A stretch of 64,000 nt of DNA from Phaeosaccion multiseriatum (taxonomy: Eukaryota > Ochrophyta, other classes), in contig OZ218962.1 in the NCBI GenBank assembly GCA_965112735.1, forward strand, positions 2,294,001 to 2,358,000. Direction: 5' to 3'. The stretch's first letter is position 1. Each line of letters begins with the position of its first letter. Of this stretch, positions 24,239 to 36,693 are shown one piece after another. The notes beneath the pieces were generated by a model. That model was not told where the DNA came from. It made no database searches and worked only from the letters and a program-made list of their open reading frames with translations. Position numbers and translations under genes: made by a program.

Positions 24239-25519
24239 AAACACCCACACACACACATACACTCACCCACTCACCCACCCCACCACACACCAACCCACGC
24301 CACCCCAACCCGCCCACCCACACACGCGCGCACACACACACACACGCAAGGTGAGTCTGAAGGACGTTCCTCGAAAGTTCTCCGAGGGTCGAGGAGGTTA
24401 CCGAGCCGTGTTCTCCGCCCCTCTGTGGCGCCGCTCCTGCTTGCTACTCGGGGCGGACTTTGCCATCAACTTCTGCTACGTCTCCACCATTCTCTTCGTC
24501 ATGGCGGTGGTTCAGGGGGGGAGGGGGGGGGGAGGAGGTGAGTGGATATGATGAGATCGGAGATGGTACGGTGGTGGGGGTGGATGCGTGTGTGTGTAGG
24601 TGGGTGGGATCGAGGGAGCAAAAATCGGCTTTGGGTCTTTCAGTCTCGATGCGACGCCATCTTGTGGCTTTGACCCTTTGGACTCTTTGTCGACCCTCTC
24701 CTCTCTCCACCTCCTCTCCCCCCCCCCTCCCCCCCCCTCTTTCCCTCTCCTCAGCCGAGAGCGGCGAAGGCGAGTGCTCTTTCGATTACCTGTTCATTCT
24801 CGTGTCCGCCTCCGGAGAGCTTGTGTCACTCTTCCTCCTCTTCGGAGTCGTTGACACGTGGGGTCGCAAGACATGCTCCATTCTCTTTGGGCTCCTCGCG
24901 GCCTTCTTGCTGCCCTTCATTACCCTCTACAATAGTAGCAGCAGCAGCAGTACCACCACCCTCTACGGTAGCACTTCTAGTGGTGGTGGTGGTGGTGGTG
25001 GTGGTGGTGGTAGTAGTCTTCCTGGCAGCGACATCACAGATGACAGCAGCGCCAGTGGGAGTATGAACAACACCTTCGCCTACTTGGCAGCCTGCGGGGC
25101 TCGTGGTAGCGTGGCGGCCGCTGTCTCTGCTTTCAGTGTGTGGGTACCGGAGCTATACCCAACTGAGCTCCGCAATACGGCTAGCAGCCTCAGCTGGGTG
25201 GTGGGCAACCTCGGGTCCGGCTTAGGTGAGCAAACTTTTTCTTGGGATTTAGTCGTGACCCTCGCCCTGACGCTTCGAGTCTGAGTCTGGCCCCTCACCT
25301 TCACCCGATTCCTACCCACCCACCCCCCCACCCATTGACGTCCTACATCCACCTTGCCATTTGTCAGCCTCCTTCTACGTGTACGACATCTCCACGGATT
25401 ACCTCCCTCTCTGCCTGGCGGTGAGCGCTGTGCTTGTGGCCAACTCGGCGCTTCTGCTGCTGCTGCCCGAGACCAAGCGCTCCAGCCTCGATCTTACGGT
25501 TTCACTGACCCGATCGTGA
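22053..25519 (+). CDS. Major facilitator superfamily transporter, sugar/organic-ion (SV2/SVOP-like) type
   Basis: Seven exons (22053-22637, 22889-23023, 23343-23504, 23699-23947, 24351-24537, 24755-25225, 25368-25519) give 646 residues in phase. After an acidic, Ser-rich cytosolic N-terminus of about 130 residues comes a two-half MFS core. [11 protein letters not shown] precedes the first membrane segment. The loop 2-3 signature is DKRGRRKG and its second-half equivalent [22 protein letters not shown] follows membrane segment 6, and [13 protein letters not shown] marks segment 10. These motifs are typical of sugar and organic-ion porters; SVOP-like proteins share the [11 protein letters not shown] start. 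The substrate cannot be named. A Ser/Gly loop encoded by (AGC)n and (GGT)n is inserted in the second half. Exon 5 ends in a GGA-encoded Gly run before its donor, so that exon end is slightly less certain. Confidence 0.9.
23950..24350 (+). repeat. (GGGA)n then (AC)n intron
   Basis: The intron between transporter exons 4 and 5 is (GAGG)n to about 24073, a C-run, then (CA)n with CG and CC interruptions up to the acceptor CACGCAAG. Nothing but simple sequence is visible. Confidence 0.9.
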
Positions 25520-25951
25520 GCGAGTGGGTGAGTGAGTGATGGGTGAATGATTGAGTGATTGAGTAAGTGGGTGAATGAGAGAGTGAGTGAGTGAGTGGGT
25601 GAGTGAGTGAGTGACAGTTGTATTGCACTTGCACCTAACTTGTATCTCTGTCCATAAGGCATCAAAAATATGGTACCAAATGCCTAGAAGTTGAAGGTAC
25701 TTTTTCTTCGGAAGAGGCAACAAGCATGGAAAGAGAAGAGCGTTTCAGTCAGTCACATCCTCTTAAGTGACAGCGCTACTACAAAGAGGCCCCTCATCGT
25801 ACAAATCGTGTAATGGATTATTATTATTTTTTTTTTTTAAATTAATAATGATAATAATAATAATAGTAAGGCGTTCAATCAGCTTGGCTGGGCCTGTATC
25901 CTCCTCCTCTCAAGCCCCTCCACCCCCCCCCCCTTTATCGTTGCCACCTCC
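25520..25951. other. Convergent region, transporter / TPR
   Basis: Contains a (GAGT)n tract about 25518-25615 and an A/T-rich stretch about 25815-25868 with TTATTATT and AATAATGATAAT, a plausible polyadenylation region for both converging genes. No exon is seen. Confidence 0.55.
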
Positions 25952-26467
25952 CTACTTCTCAGATACCTCGCCCTCCTCCTCCTCCTCCTCGTCCCCCCCC
26001 TCCTTCTTCTCGCCCGTCTCCCCGCCCACCCCCTCCTGGGCCACCGACAGCGGCTGCTTCACTCCGCCTCCGGTGACGGCCCCCGCCTCTCCACTAGCCA
26101 GAGCGGCAGGAGCAGCAGCATCAGTTGGTGATACAGCAGTGGCAGGGGCAGCCCCTTCGCTTGCCGTAGTGCCGGAGGAGGCCCCCTCTGCAAACCGAGC
26201 CTGTCTTGCCTTCATCTTCTCTTCCTGTGTGACTGTCCGCTGCTCCCCTCCTCCTCCTCCTCCTCCTCCTCCTCCTCCTGCCCCTTCGGTGGCTTGAGCA
26301 TTGCTACCTCCAGTGGCAGCCGGCGTCGCTGCAGAAGCAGCAGGTGCAGGAGTAGCAGCAGCAGCAGGAGGAGCAGTCGATGCTGAGCCAAACGTTGCCC
26401 CAAATGTAGAGCTTGCTCCTCCTGTGTCGAGGTCCAAGGGACGCATACGCGAGACATGAGCACACAA

Positions 26468-26508
<41 letters not shown>

Positions 26509-29500
26509 GAGACAGAGAAAGAGAAGAGAGCAAAGCGAGTGAGTGAGTGAGTGAGTGAGTGAGTGAGTGAGTGAGTGAGTGATTGAGTGAGTGAGTGAGC
26601 GAGTGAGTGAGTGGGTGAGTGAGTGAGTGAGTAGAGGGTGCTGCACTGAGTCATGGCACAGCTCCCTCAACCCCAACACCAACCCCACTCATACCCCCTC
26701 CCTCTATCCACACATCCACCCTCTGTCCTAACACCCCCCCACCCTCTGTCCCGACACCCACGCACCTTGGCTCTGTGTGCCCGAAGCCGAAGCCGCCGTC
26801 GGAAACGCCGTCAGCGCCGCCCGACCCGCACCCCCCTGGGCACCTGCGGCTCCTCCGAAGAAGCCCCCCGCCCCCCCGGCACCGGCTCCAAATCCGCCGC
26901 CGGCCCCGAAACCATTACTCCCCGCTCCGCTACCGAATCCGCCCACGGCCCCTGCGCTGCCAAATCCACCGCTAATTCCCGCTCCGCTTCCGATTCCGAT
27001 TCCGATTCCTAATCCCTGCTGCTGCTGCTTTGCCCCCCCCGCTGCGGATGGACCGGCCGCCGAACTATTGGCAGCAGCACTACTCGCAGCAGCAGTCGAA
27101 GTCGAAGCAGTCGATGTTGAACTTGAACTAGTCGATGTCGAAGGAGTTGGTGTGGAAGTCGAGTTGGAGGATGGCACAGGTAGCGTCACCTGACCAAAGC
27201 TGGGGGGTTTAGCCCCTGCGGACGGCGGCGCCAAAGGAGTAAACGCCCCCAATGCGGTGGGAGGCTTCAGAGAAAAGCCTCCTGCCCCTCCTCCTGCCCC
27301 TCCTCCTGCCCCTCCTCCTGCCCCTGCCTCTCGACTCGGAAAGCCTCCTCCTCCTCCTCCTCCTCCTCCTCCTCCTCCTCCTGCTGCTGCTGCTGCTGCT
27401 GGCGTATCACCAACTGCTGAAGGTGATGCCGTGCTTCCTGCAGCACCCATGCCAATGCGAGTAGGAGGAGCGAGCAGAGGCCCTGCCGACGATGATGCGG
27501 CCGACGCGGATGTATCACCAACACTTGCACCTGACGCGGGTGTCTCACCAACTGCTGGTGCTGGTGCTGGTGGCTGGAAGGGCTGGGCCGCCGGATTCAA
27601 GCTCCCTCCACCACCTGCTGTATCACCATCTGCTGCTGCTGTACCAGTACCAGCGCTACCGCTCTTGTTGTTGCTGCTACTGCTTCCCCATAGTGCCCCT
27701 CCCCCTGCTGCCCCTCGCCCCTCCACTCTGCCGAACGAAGGCGGGCTGAAGAACCCCTCCGGACGAGCTCCGAAGGCCGAGGCAGTCGTAGGCGGAGCAG
27801 TTGATGATACAGCAGGAGCGTTCGAGGAGACCGTCGTCGCCGATCCTCCTCTTCCCAACGCAGCAGCAGTAGCGGCCGCCAGGTTCGGAGCACCACCTGC
27901 TCCCCTCGCAGGGCCTGTGGCAGGGAAGGCGCTGCCATCCGCTGCCTTCGTCCTCTTGGCCGGAGGGTTGCTGCGCTCCTCCGCCGCTGTATCACCAACT
28001 GCTGCAGGTGCTGCTGCTGCTCCCGTACCACCAACTCCTGCCCCTGCTGCTGCCTCTCCTCCCTCTCCTTGGCCCGTCCCTGGGGTGGAGCGCGAGAGAC
28101 CAGCGCCGCCGAAAGCACCACGTCCGCCTCCGCCACGACCCCTCTGAGCGTAGCGCTGGTGAATGCACGAGAAGGGGGGGAGAGGAGAACAACAAAGGGA
28201 CAGACATGAGAGGTGGATGTGTCAGACACACACACACACACGCACGCACGCACGCACAAGAAGACAGAACAGTCAACAATAGTCGCCCTTTGCCCCCACC
28301 ACACGCCACCCCCACTCCTTACCCAACACCCCTGCCACTCCTCGCTGCCCCTCACCTTAGACGCCAAAAGCTTTTGCCGCATCTGTGACTCCTCCGTCAG
28401 GCCATCTGTGACAACCTGTTGTCCGCCCCTCACGGCAGCGGCGGCTGCTGCTGCGATAGCCGTGGCCGAGGGAAGCGTAGGGCCAGAGCCTGAGGCATCC
28501 TCTCCCGAGGGAGACGTGTTGGTGAACGGAGTCGTAGATGGCGACGGCACCGGAGTGGCAGTGGTCTTGGAAGACGAAGCAGAAGCAGGTGTCACTGGAG
28601 ATTTGCCTATCTGCGAGGAAGAAGAGGCGGGTGCCTGACTGAGACTGACGGTCGTGCCGCTGCTTGTGACAGGGCCGGGGCCTCCTCCTCCTCCTCCTCC
28701 TTGTGGCAGGCTCCCAATATCCGTGGGGGGTGCCAGCTGGGACGCAGCCGCAGCAACAGCACCACTACTACCAGCAGGCGCAGAGGCGGCAGAATCACCA
28801 CCACCACCACCCCCAGCGGCAGTAGTTGCAGCACCCGCAGCACCAGATGCTACAGCAGTTGGTGATACATCAGACACGGCAGCCAGGGCGGCCTCTGCCG
28901 CTTCCGTACTCCCCGCCAGCTTCTCCAGCGCTGCCCTGAGTAAGCCCATCTCCTTCTCCAGCTGCTTACATTTGGACTCCAGGCCGGCGTTCTGCGCCTT
29001 TACGTTGCCAATGATGGTCTTTGCCTTGTCCATGGCGGATCTGAATTGGCTAATCTGCTGGCGAAGGCTCGCCACCTCCTTCGCATCTGGCGTACCGCCC
29101 GTACCACCAACAGCAGCAGCAGCACCACCAGCCTCTGCGGAGCCCCCCGGGGTGGTGCCAGAGCCTGAGCCTGTATCTCTCGCCTCCCTCAGGCGCTGAA
29201 GCTCCTTCTCACTCTCCTCAAGCTGAGCCTTGAGTCCTGTTACCTCCGCAGTCTTTTGCTCGTGACGGCTCTGTAGAGTCTTGACGCTGGCTTCGTGTTG
29301 GCTCCTTGCACCACGGAAGCGAGTGCGCAGCCCCTCCGCCATGTCCCTCTGGGCCTTGAGATCACGCCCTTGCACCTCCAGCTCGGCGATGGCCTTGTCC
29401 TGATGGGTGCACGGGGTGGGGTGTATGCGTAAGGGAGGGAGAGGAGAGGAGCAGCGTAAGGGAGGGAGGGAAGATAAAAGGACACACTAAGAGAGAGAAC

Positions 29501-30474
29501 AAGGGCGAGAGAGACGAGACAAGAGAAAAGAGAGAGGGGCAGAAAAACATACGAAGTAGTACGATAAGTAGTACGAAGTAGTATGTAACATCATGAACAC
29601 AAGGTAAGGTACCTTCTCCGCCTTGAGTTTGGCGATCTCGCTGCCCTGTGCGGCTTGTACCTGCACCGCCTGTGCTCTCTGAGCCGCCGCCTGGGCCGCC
29701 TTTTGGGCCGCAACGAGGCGTGCGTTCGACTCCCGTTTGTCTTTCTCCGCAGCCTTTTGGGCCTCCTGGAGGGCGGTTTGGGCCTGCTTGATAAGAAAGG
29801 ACCACGACATCCACCGCCGGGGCGTTAGTGGGGGATGAACAGAACAAGTAGTTCGTCGCATTTGTATGCGACCAGCATTGAAGTTGAGGCATATATATGG
29901 GCGAGGCTTTTAAGTTGAGATAAGGTGATGCACTTGCGTATGTTAGAGGCGTATGGGGATGCACGCACCACATCGGCACCCTCCTCGCCTTCCTTACCTG
30001 CTTGAGAGAGGCGGAGAGGGTGGCGGCCTCCCGTTGGATGGAGGCATGGGCTGTGGTGGTGGCCGTCAAAGAGTCCTTGAGCTTGTCTCTCTCCTCCGTG
30101 ATCTGTAGGGAAGGAGGGAGGTGCATTTCAGTGAGTGAGGTAGCGAGTTGGGGACGGGGGAGGGAGGGAGGGCTGGAGGGAGCAGCAGAGAGAGAGCACA
30201 CACACACACATACATACACACCACACACACACACCACACACACACACCACATACACACACAACACACACACACATACATACACACCACACACACACACAC
30301 CGCACACACACACCACACACACACCACACACACACACACCGCACACACACACACACACACACCGCACACACACACACACACATCGCACACACACCACACA
30401 CACACACACACCACACACCGCACACACACACACATGCACACACACACACACACCACACACCGCACACACACACA

Positions 30475-30521
<47 letters not shown>

Positions 30522-31925
30522 GCCGATGAACCTCAGGGTCCACTTGCTTGAACGTCGACAGAAGGCTCTGTACCCTCTTCTTCCACTCCTCCAATTGCTT
30601 CTTCACCTCATCCCTCTCCGCCGCCGCCGCCTGCCCGTCCAGTTTCAGTTTGTGCTCTCTAGCCTCTGCCGGTTCGAGCTTCTTCACCGCCACCTCGAGC
30701 TGCTTCTGCACCGTCCGGACCTTGGCAGTGGCCTGCTCCTTCTCGCTCCTTAGGAGAGTGTTGCTCTCCCGCAGAGTTGCCAACTGTGAGACTTGCGCCA
30801 GGAGGCGTTGGTACTCTGTCTGTGACACCGCGGCGGAGTGGTGCTCGTCGACAAGTCGCTTGGCCTGCGAGGATGGCAGTAGATGGTTGAGGCGATGGAT
30901 GGCAGTGGACGGATGAGGCCGAGTGAGTGAGTGGGCGGATGGGTAGGTGAGTGGGTGGGTGACTGAGTGGGTGAGTGCGTGAGTGAAGTAGGAAGAGCAG
31001 GTGGGCAGTTCAAGCGGTGGGTACGACAGCAGTTGGTGATACAGCAGCGGAGGAGTCATGCTCACCTCTTGTCTTGCCTCGCGAAGGGCGCTCTGTGCTT
31101 GCTCGGCACTCGCCTGATAGCGTCGCGCTTCCCGCTGAGAGAGAGAGAAGAAGAGAAAGGAACGTGGGGGAAAAGAGGGGGCAAGAGGGGCAAGAGGGGC
31201 AGGAGGGCAGGAGGGGAAGGGTAGCGTGGTGAGTGAAAACACTCACACTTCCTTCTGTCCTTCCTTCCTTCCTCCAGTGGTTGTACTGCATTTCTCAGCT
31301 CCCCCTCCCCTTGCCCCCCCCCCCGCTCCACACACACATGCACACACGCACACACATGCACACACACACGCACGCATACCTCTATACACACATGCACACT
31401 CACGCACACACACTCACGCACCTGCGCCATCTCCAGCTGCGCATCGACAACGTCCTTCTCCTGCCTGAGATACTTCACCACCTCTCCCATCTCTGACATG
31501 CTCTTGCGTGCTGCAGCCGCCTCGTCATCCCTCTCCTTGCCCTCTCCCTCCTTGCTCTCCCCTCCCCCTCCTCCTCCTCCTGCGGAGGCGGCGGTGGCGG
31601 CTGCTCCCTCCTCCACTCTCGCCAGCCTGCCCTCCTGCACCTTTTCGAGCTGTACCACCAACGTCTGTAGCTGACCGTGCAACAAGTCGTTCTGATGCGC
31701 CACCTCCTCTTGCCGCTTCACTGCCTCGTCCCTATCTCTGGTGAGGCCTTCCTTCTCCTGTTTGAAGGATGCCTGAGCCCGCATCAGATCCGTTGTGATG
31801 GAGGAAACCTGTTGTCGTGTGTGTGTGTGTGTGTGCGTATGTACGTGTGTGTGTGTACATTAGTGTGTGTGGTGAGGGGGGGGGGGGTCAGTGTCAGGGT
31901 CAGGGTCAGGGCCACAGGGCCACCT

Positions 31926-31969
<44 letters not shown>

Positions 31970-34900
31970 TCGTGCTACACACCTTCTCCTCGGCCTCCTC
32001 CCTCAATTGCTTGGCCCGCTCCTTCTCCTCCTCGCTCTGGCGAAGGGCTGTGATGGCCCCTGCGTGCCCCTGAATCTCCTTCTCGTAGTTGAGCTGCGCC
32101 TGGCGAGAGTTCTGCACGTTCCACCAGTGGTCATCATCGTAAGGGAGGGAGGGAGGGAGGCCATTCGTCAGTGTAGCATGGACATGGACAAAGGGATTGA
32201 AGTACTCACCCCTCCGTCCCTCTCTCACTCCCTCCCCTGTTTCGGCCAGATTCGTTCTCTCCTCCTCTTCCTCCTCCTCCTCCTCCTGCTCCCCACTACC
32301 TTCTGGTACAAGGCAGCCTCAGTCTTCATGTCCTCTAGCCTCTTGCTCGCCCCCTCGAGCTCCGCCTTGGTGCCATCCGCTGCCATCTTTGTGGAGGCAA
32401 GGTCTCGCTCCAGTGCTGCGGCCCTGGCCTCAGCAGCGTCTTTTTCCTACACAGAGAGAGAAGAGAGAGAGAGAGACGAGAGAGAAACAGAGAGAGAGAC
32501 AGAGGGGGAGAGAGACAGAGATTTAGAGACAAACGAAGAGAGGGGGAGACAGAGACACAAGCACGCACGCGCGGGTACAGAGGACAGAAAAAGAGTTCAG
32601 TTAAGAGCAAAGACAAAAGCCAGTGGACGATGCCTTTCCCCTCCCTGTGTATCACCAACACACCAACCTTCATAAGCTCATTCAGCACACCCTTCAGGGT
32701 GTCCTTGTGCTCCGTGAGCTGCCTTCTCGCCGCCTCTGCCCTCGCCTCTGCCTCCTCCACCTTGCCCTGCTGTTCGGCCTTCCATGTGTCACTCGCTCGA
32801 GATAGTTCCTTCAGAGCCTTCTCTTTGGCTGCGGCGATGCTTTGGTAGCGCTTCACATGCTCTTTGGCCTTTTGGTTGGTTGGTTGGTTGGTTGGTTTGT
32901 TGTTGTTTTGGTTGGTACGGAGGTAGGGGGGGGGGGGGGAGGTATGTGAGAGGGAAAGAGGCGTGAGAGAGAGACAAGAGATGGAGAGAGAGGGTTGGGG
33001 GGGGGGGGGCGGAAGGGAGAGAGAGAGGGGGGAGGAAAGAGCTAAGACAGCACGATAAAGAAAATACAAGAGGTGCAGTGCCATAAGGTGTGTTGGGGGA
33101 GGGAACGGGTGACTACTCTTCCATTGACAAGCCTCCCTCCCTAATATAACATGGCCCTATCATACCGTACCACCAACTCACTAACCAAACCCACAACCCA
33201 CCAACCCGAATACCTCACCTGCGCCGCTTCCTCTCGGGCGTTCTCCAGCTCGGCCTTGACCGTCTGCAGCTCCGCCTCTCTCCTGCTGATGTCCTCCGCA
33301 TCCACTGCCATCCCCCCTGCCCCTCCTCCCTGCTGCGGTACCACCACCTGCTGAGCTCCCTTTGCACTCACCCCCTTCTCTCTCAGTTGCCTCTCCAGCC
33401 CCTCCGCCCTCTCCTTGCTGGCCTTTGCTTCCCCCTTCTCCCTCTCCATACCCTCCTTAGCCTCCCTGAGCTGTGCCTGCAGCGTGTCTGCCGTGGCTCT
33501 CGAGTTGCGCAGCTCCTCCTGGGCCGCCGCGCTTGCTCGCTGCGCCAACAGCGTCGCCTCCATCGCCTCCTGAAGGGGGTGGGGTGGGTGGATGGCAGTG
33601 GATGGGGGGTGAGGGGTGAGGTGGTGGGGTGGGGTGGGTGAGGACCGTGCGGGGGGTTGGATGAGAGAAAGAAAGAAAGTAGACAAAACCGGAGAAAGAA
33701 ACGAAGAAGCACAGAAAAGAAAGAAAAAAGAAAAAAGAAAAACACCGAGGAATGAAACCAAAGAACGACCAAATAACCCAGCAAATCGAAGTACTCTCTC
33801 TATACGTACATATATATATATGTAATATATATATATATAATATTACATGTAACATATGTATACACAGCTCCCTCTCTCTTCCTTCCTCTCTCTCTGTCTC
33901 TCTCTGCCCATCTATTACCGCACCGTAACGCACCTTCTGCTTGGCCTCAAGTGCCCGCTGCAGCCGATTGCGGTCCTCCTCAAGGGCGCTCCTCTCCTCC
34001 CCTGCCTTGAGGGTGAGGCCGCGTTCGATCTTTTGGATGCTGTCCACCAAAGAGCCCTGCCGAGCGTTGTCTTGGCGGAGCTGAGTCACCTGAGGGAGGA
34101 GGGCGGGCCGGCACCGGCACCACCCAAGTTAGTCAGTCATTCAGTCGGTCAGTCAAACTCTCCCCTCCTCCTCCCCCTCTCACCACCACCCCCTCCTCCT
34201 CCTCCTCCTCCTCCTCCTCCTCCTCCTCCTCCTCCCCCTCCCCCCTCTCTCTAACCTCATCTGAGCCTTCCCTCCTCCTCCTCCTCCTCGTCCTCCTCCC
34301 CCTCCCACTCTCTCTAACCTCGTGTCTGAGCCTTCCCTCCGCCTCCTTGGCAACCTCCACTTGATCCTCAAGCAGCCTGCTCTTGTGCACTGCCTGGCGG
34401 CTCTCCTCCATTGCCGCCTCGAGCTGGGCTTGCTTATCCGCCATGTCCTTCTGATAGCTTAGCAGGTTGGCTTGCAGTTGGCTCTGGGGAGGGGGTAGGA
34501 AGAGGAGGAGGAGGAGGAGGAGGAGGAGGAGGAGGAGGAGGAGGAGGAGGGGGATGAGAAGAGCCCTCCAGCGGCCCAAATCAACACCTCTACCTGTCGC
34601 TGTGTGAGCTGCCCCAGCTCCTGCTGCGTGTGCTCCATGGCCTCTCGAAGCATGTCGTGCCTCTCCTTGGCGTACTTTGCATCCGCCAGAGCGCACGTGC
34701 CCTCGCTGCGGGCCTTGCCTGAGGGGCGGGGTAATTACATGACCAGTTGGTGGTACAGGTATAGAAAGCAACAGAAGCAGTTGGTGGTATATATATACGC
34801 CAGTTGTAGGTGGTACAGGGGTCACGAGCAGCAGCAGCACCAGCTCCTTCCTCTTCTCATCCTCATACTCCCCTCCATACAACCACCCCCCCGTCCCTCA

Positions 34901-35883
34901 CGCACGCACGCACGCACGCACCGGCATCGAGTTGCGCCTGCTGCAGTAAGTCATTGGCCGTTTTCTCGCTCTGCCTCCGCGCCTCCGCCTCCGTCTGTGC
35001 TGCCCTCAATTCCTTCTCGAGGTCCCCCACCTTCACAGTCAGTGCTTGCATCTGCTCTGTATTGTTGGAGGAGGTGGGGGTGTCTACTGCCATCGGAGAT
35101 CCAAACCTCATGCCCGTCCCTGGGGTCATAGGGGTAGTAGGGGTTGCTGTTTATGGTATGGTTGGTGGGTGCCGCCAGCGGTGATTGCCAAGTGTGAGTG
35201 TGGTTTGAGACGGGAGGGGGTCAGGGAGAGGGAGGGGAGAGGGGAGAGTGGGAGATAAGATGGAAGGGAGAGAGAGAGAGAAGCGGCGGGGGAGAGGAAA
35301 GAACGAGCCATGGGAGAGAGAGGAGGGACAGGAGGAAGAGAGACGGCGAATCAGCATCGTACTACAACCCTAGGGAAGGAGTCTGCGACACGCGCGCACA
35401 CACACACAGGGTACAAGAGGGAAAAGTCTCCCCCCCCCCCCCCCAAATGCACAGAACCGATACCCCATGAATCCTGCGTGATACCCAATCAGAGGTAAAG
35501 GACACCCAATGAAAGGCACATGCTCGTTCCGTCCTGCTCCTTCCCCCCTCACCTCCTGGGGTGGTCTGCTTCCTTCCAAAGGCCGACGTAGGCGTACCCG
35601 AGGCAGACCCAGCAGCAGCACCACCAGAACCAACAGCGCTGCCCGAGGGGGAAGGCTGATGGATAGCCCCGCTCCCTCCTCCTCCTGCTCCTCCTCCTGC
35701 GGGGCTTGCCACATACTTCTGCCCCTCCTGCGCGAGCAACACCCGATACATGTCTCTCTGCTGAATAATGGCGGAAACCATCTCCTCCTGTCGGTGTCTC
35801 TGGGCCTTGAGCGCCTCGAGCTCCTTCAGCGTCTCCGTCAGAGCAGCCTTGTCGCCTGAGTGCGCATGTATATATATATCATG

Positions 35884-35918
<35 letters not shown>

Positions 35919-35996
35919 ATTGCGTGTATATACATGTGTGTGTGTGTGTATTGCGTGTATATACATGTGTGTGTGTGTGTGTGTGTTGCGTGTATA

Positions 35997-36029
<33 letters not shown>

Positions 36030-36039
36030 TGCGTGTATA

Positions 36040-36072
<33 letters not shown>

Positions 36073-36082
36073 TGCGTGTATA

Positions 36083-36126
<44 letters not shown>

Positions 36127-36607
36127 GCGTGTATATACATGTGTGTGTGTGGGGGAGGGCACGTGGGGTGTGTAGGGTGTGGGTGTGTGCGTGGATGCCG
36201 TGTGGGCGTGGGTGCGTGGGTGATGTAGACAAGAATTGGAAGGGTAGATAGAGGAAAGAGAAGGAGGGGAGGAAGGGAGGAAATTTGAAACCGCTCGCTC
36301 TCACCCCCACACCCTTCACACCCACACACACCCAAAACCACCACTCACCTGCGCTGGAGTCTTGCTCCGCGTGCATGAGGGCCTCCTCCCTCTGCTCACT
36401 CAGCCGCCTCACCACCCGCAGCAAGTTTCGGTTCTTGTCCTGGAGCTGCTCGATGTCCCTGAAAGTCACCAGGTGGGAGCTTATCACCTCGTCGGGACTC
36501 AGCAACTCACGCGGCTCGGCGGCCACTACCATGGCTCCTCCTCGACTGCTGGAGGAGGAGGGAGTGGTGGTGGTCACGTCGAGTTGCTGGCCGAGGAGTG
36601 TCTGTCG

Positions 36608-36693
<86 letters not shown>

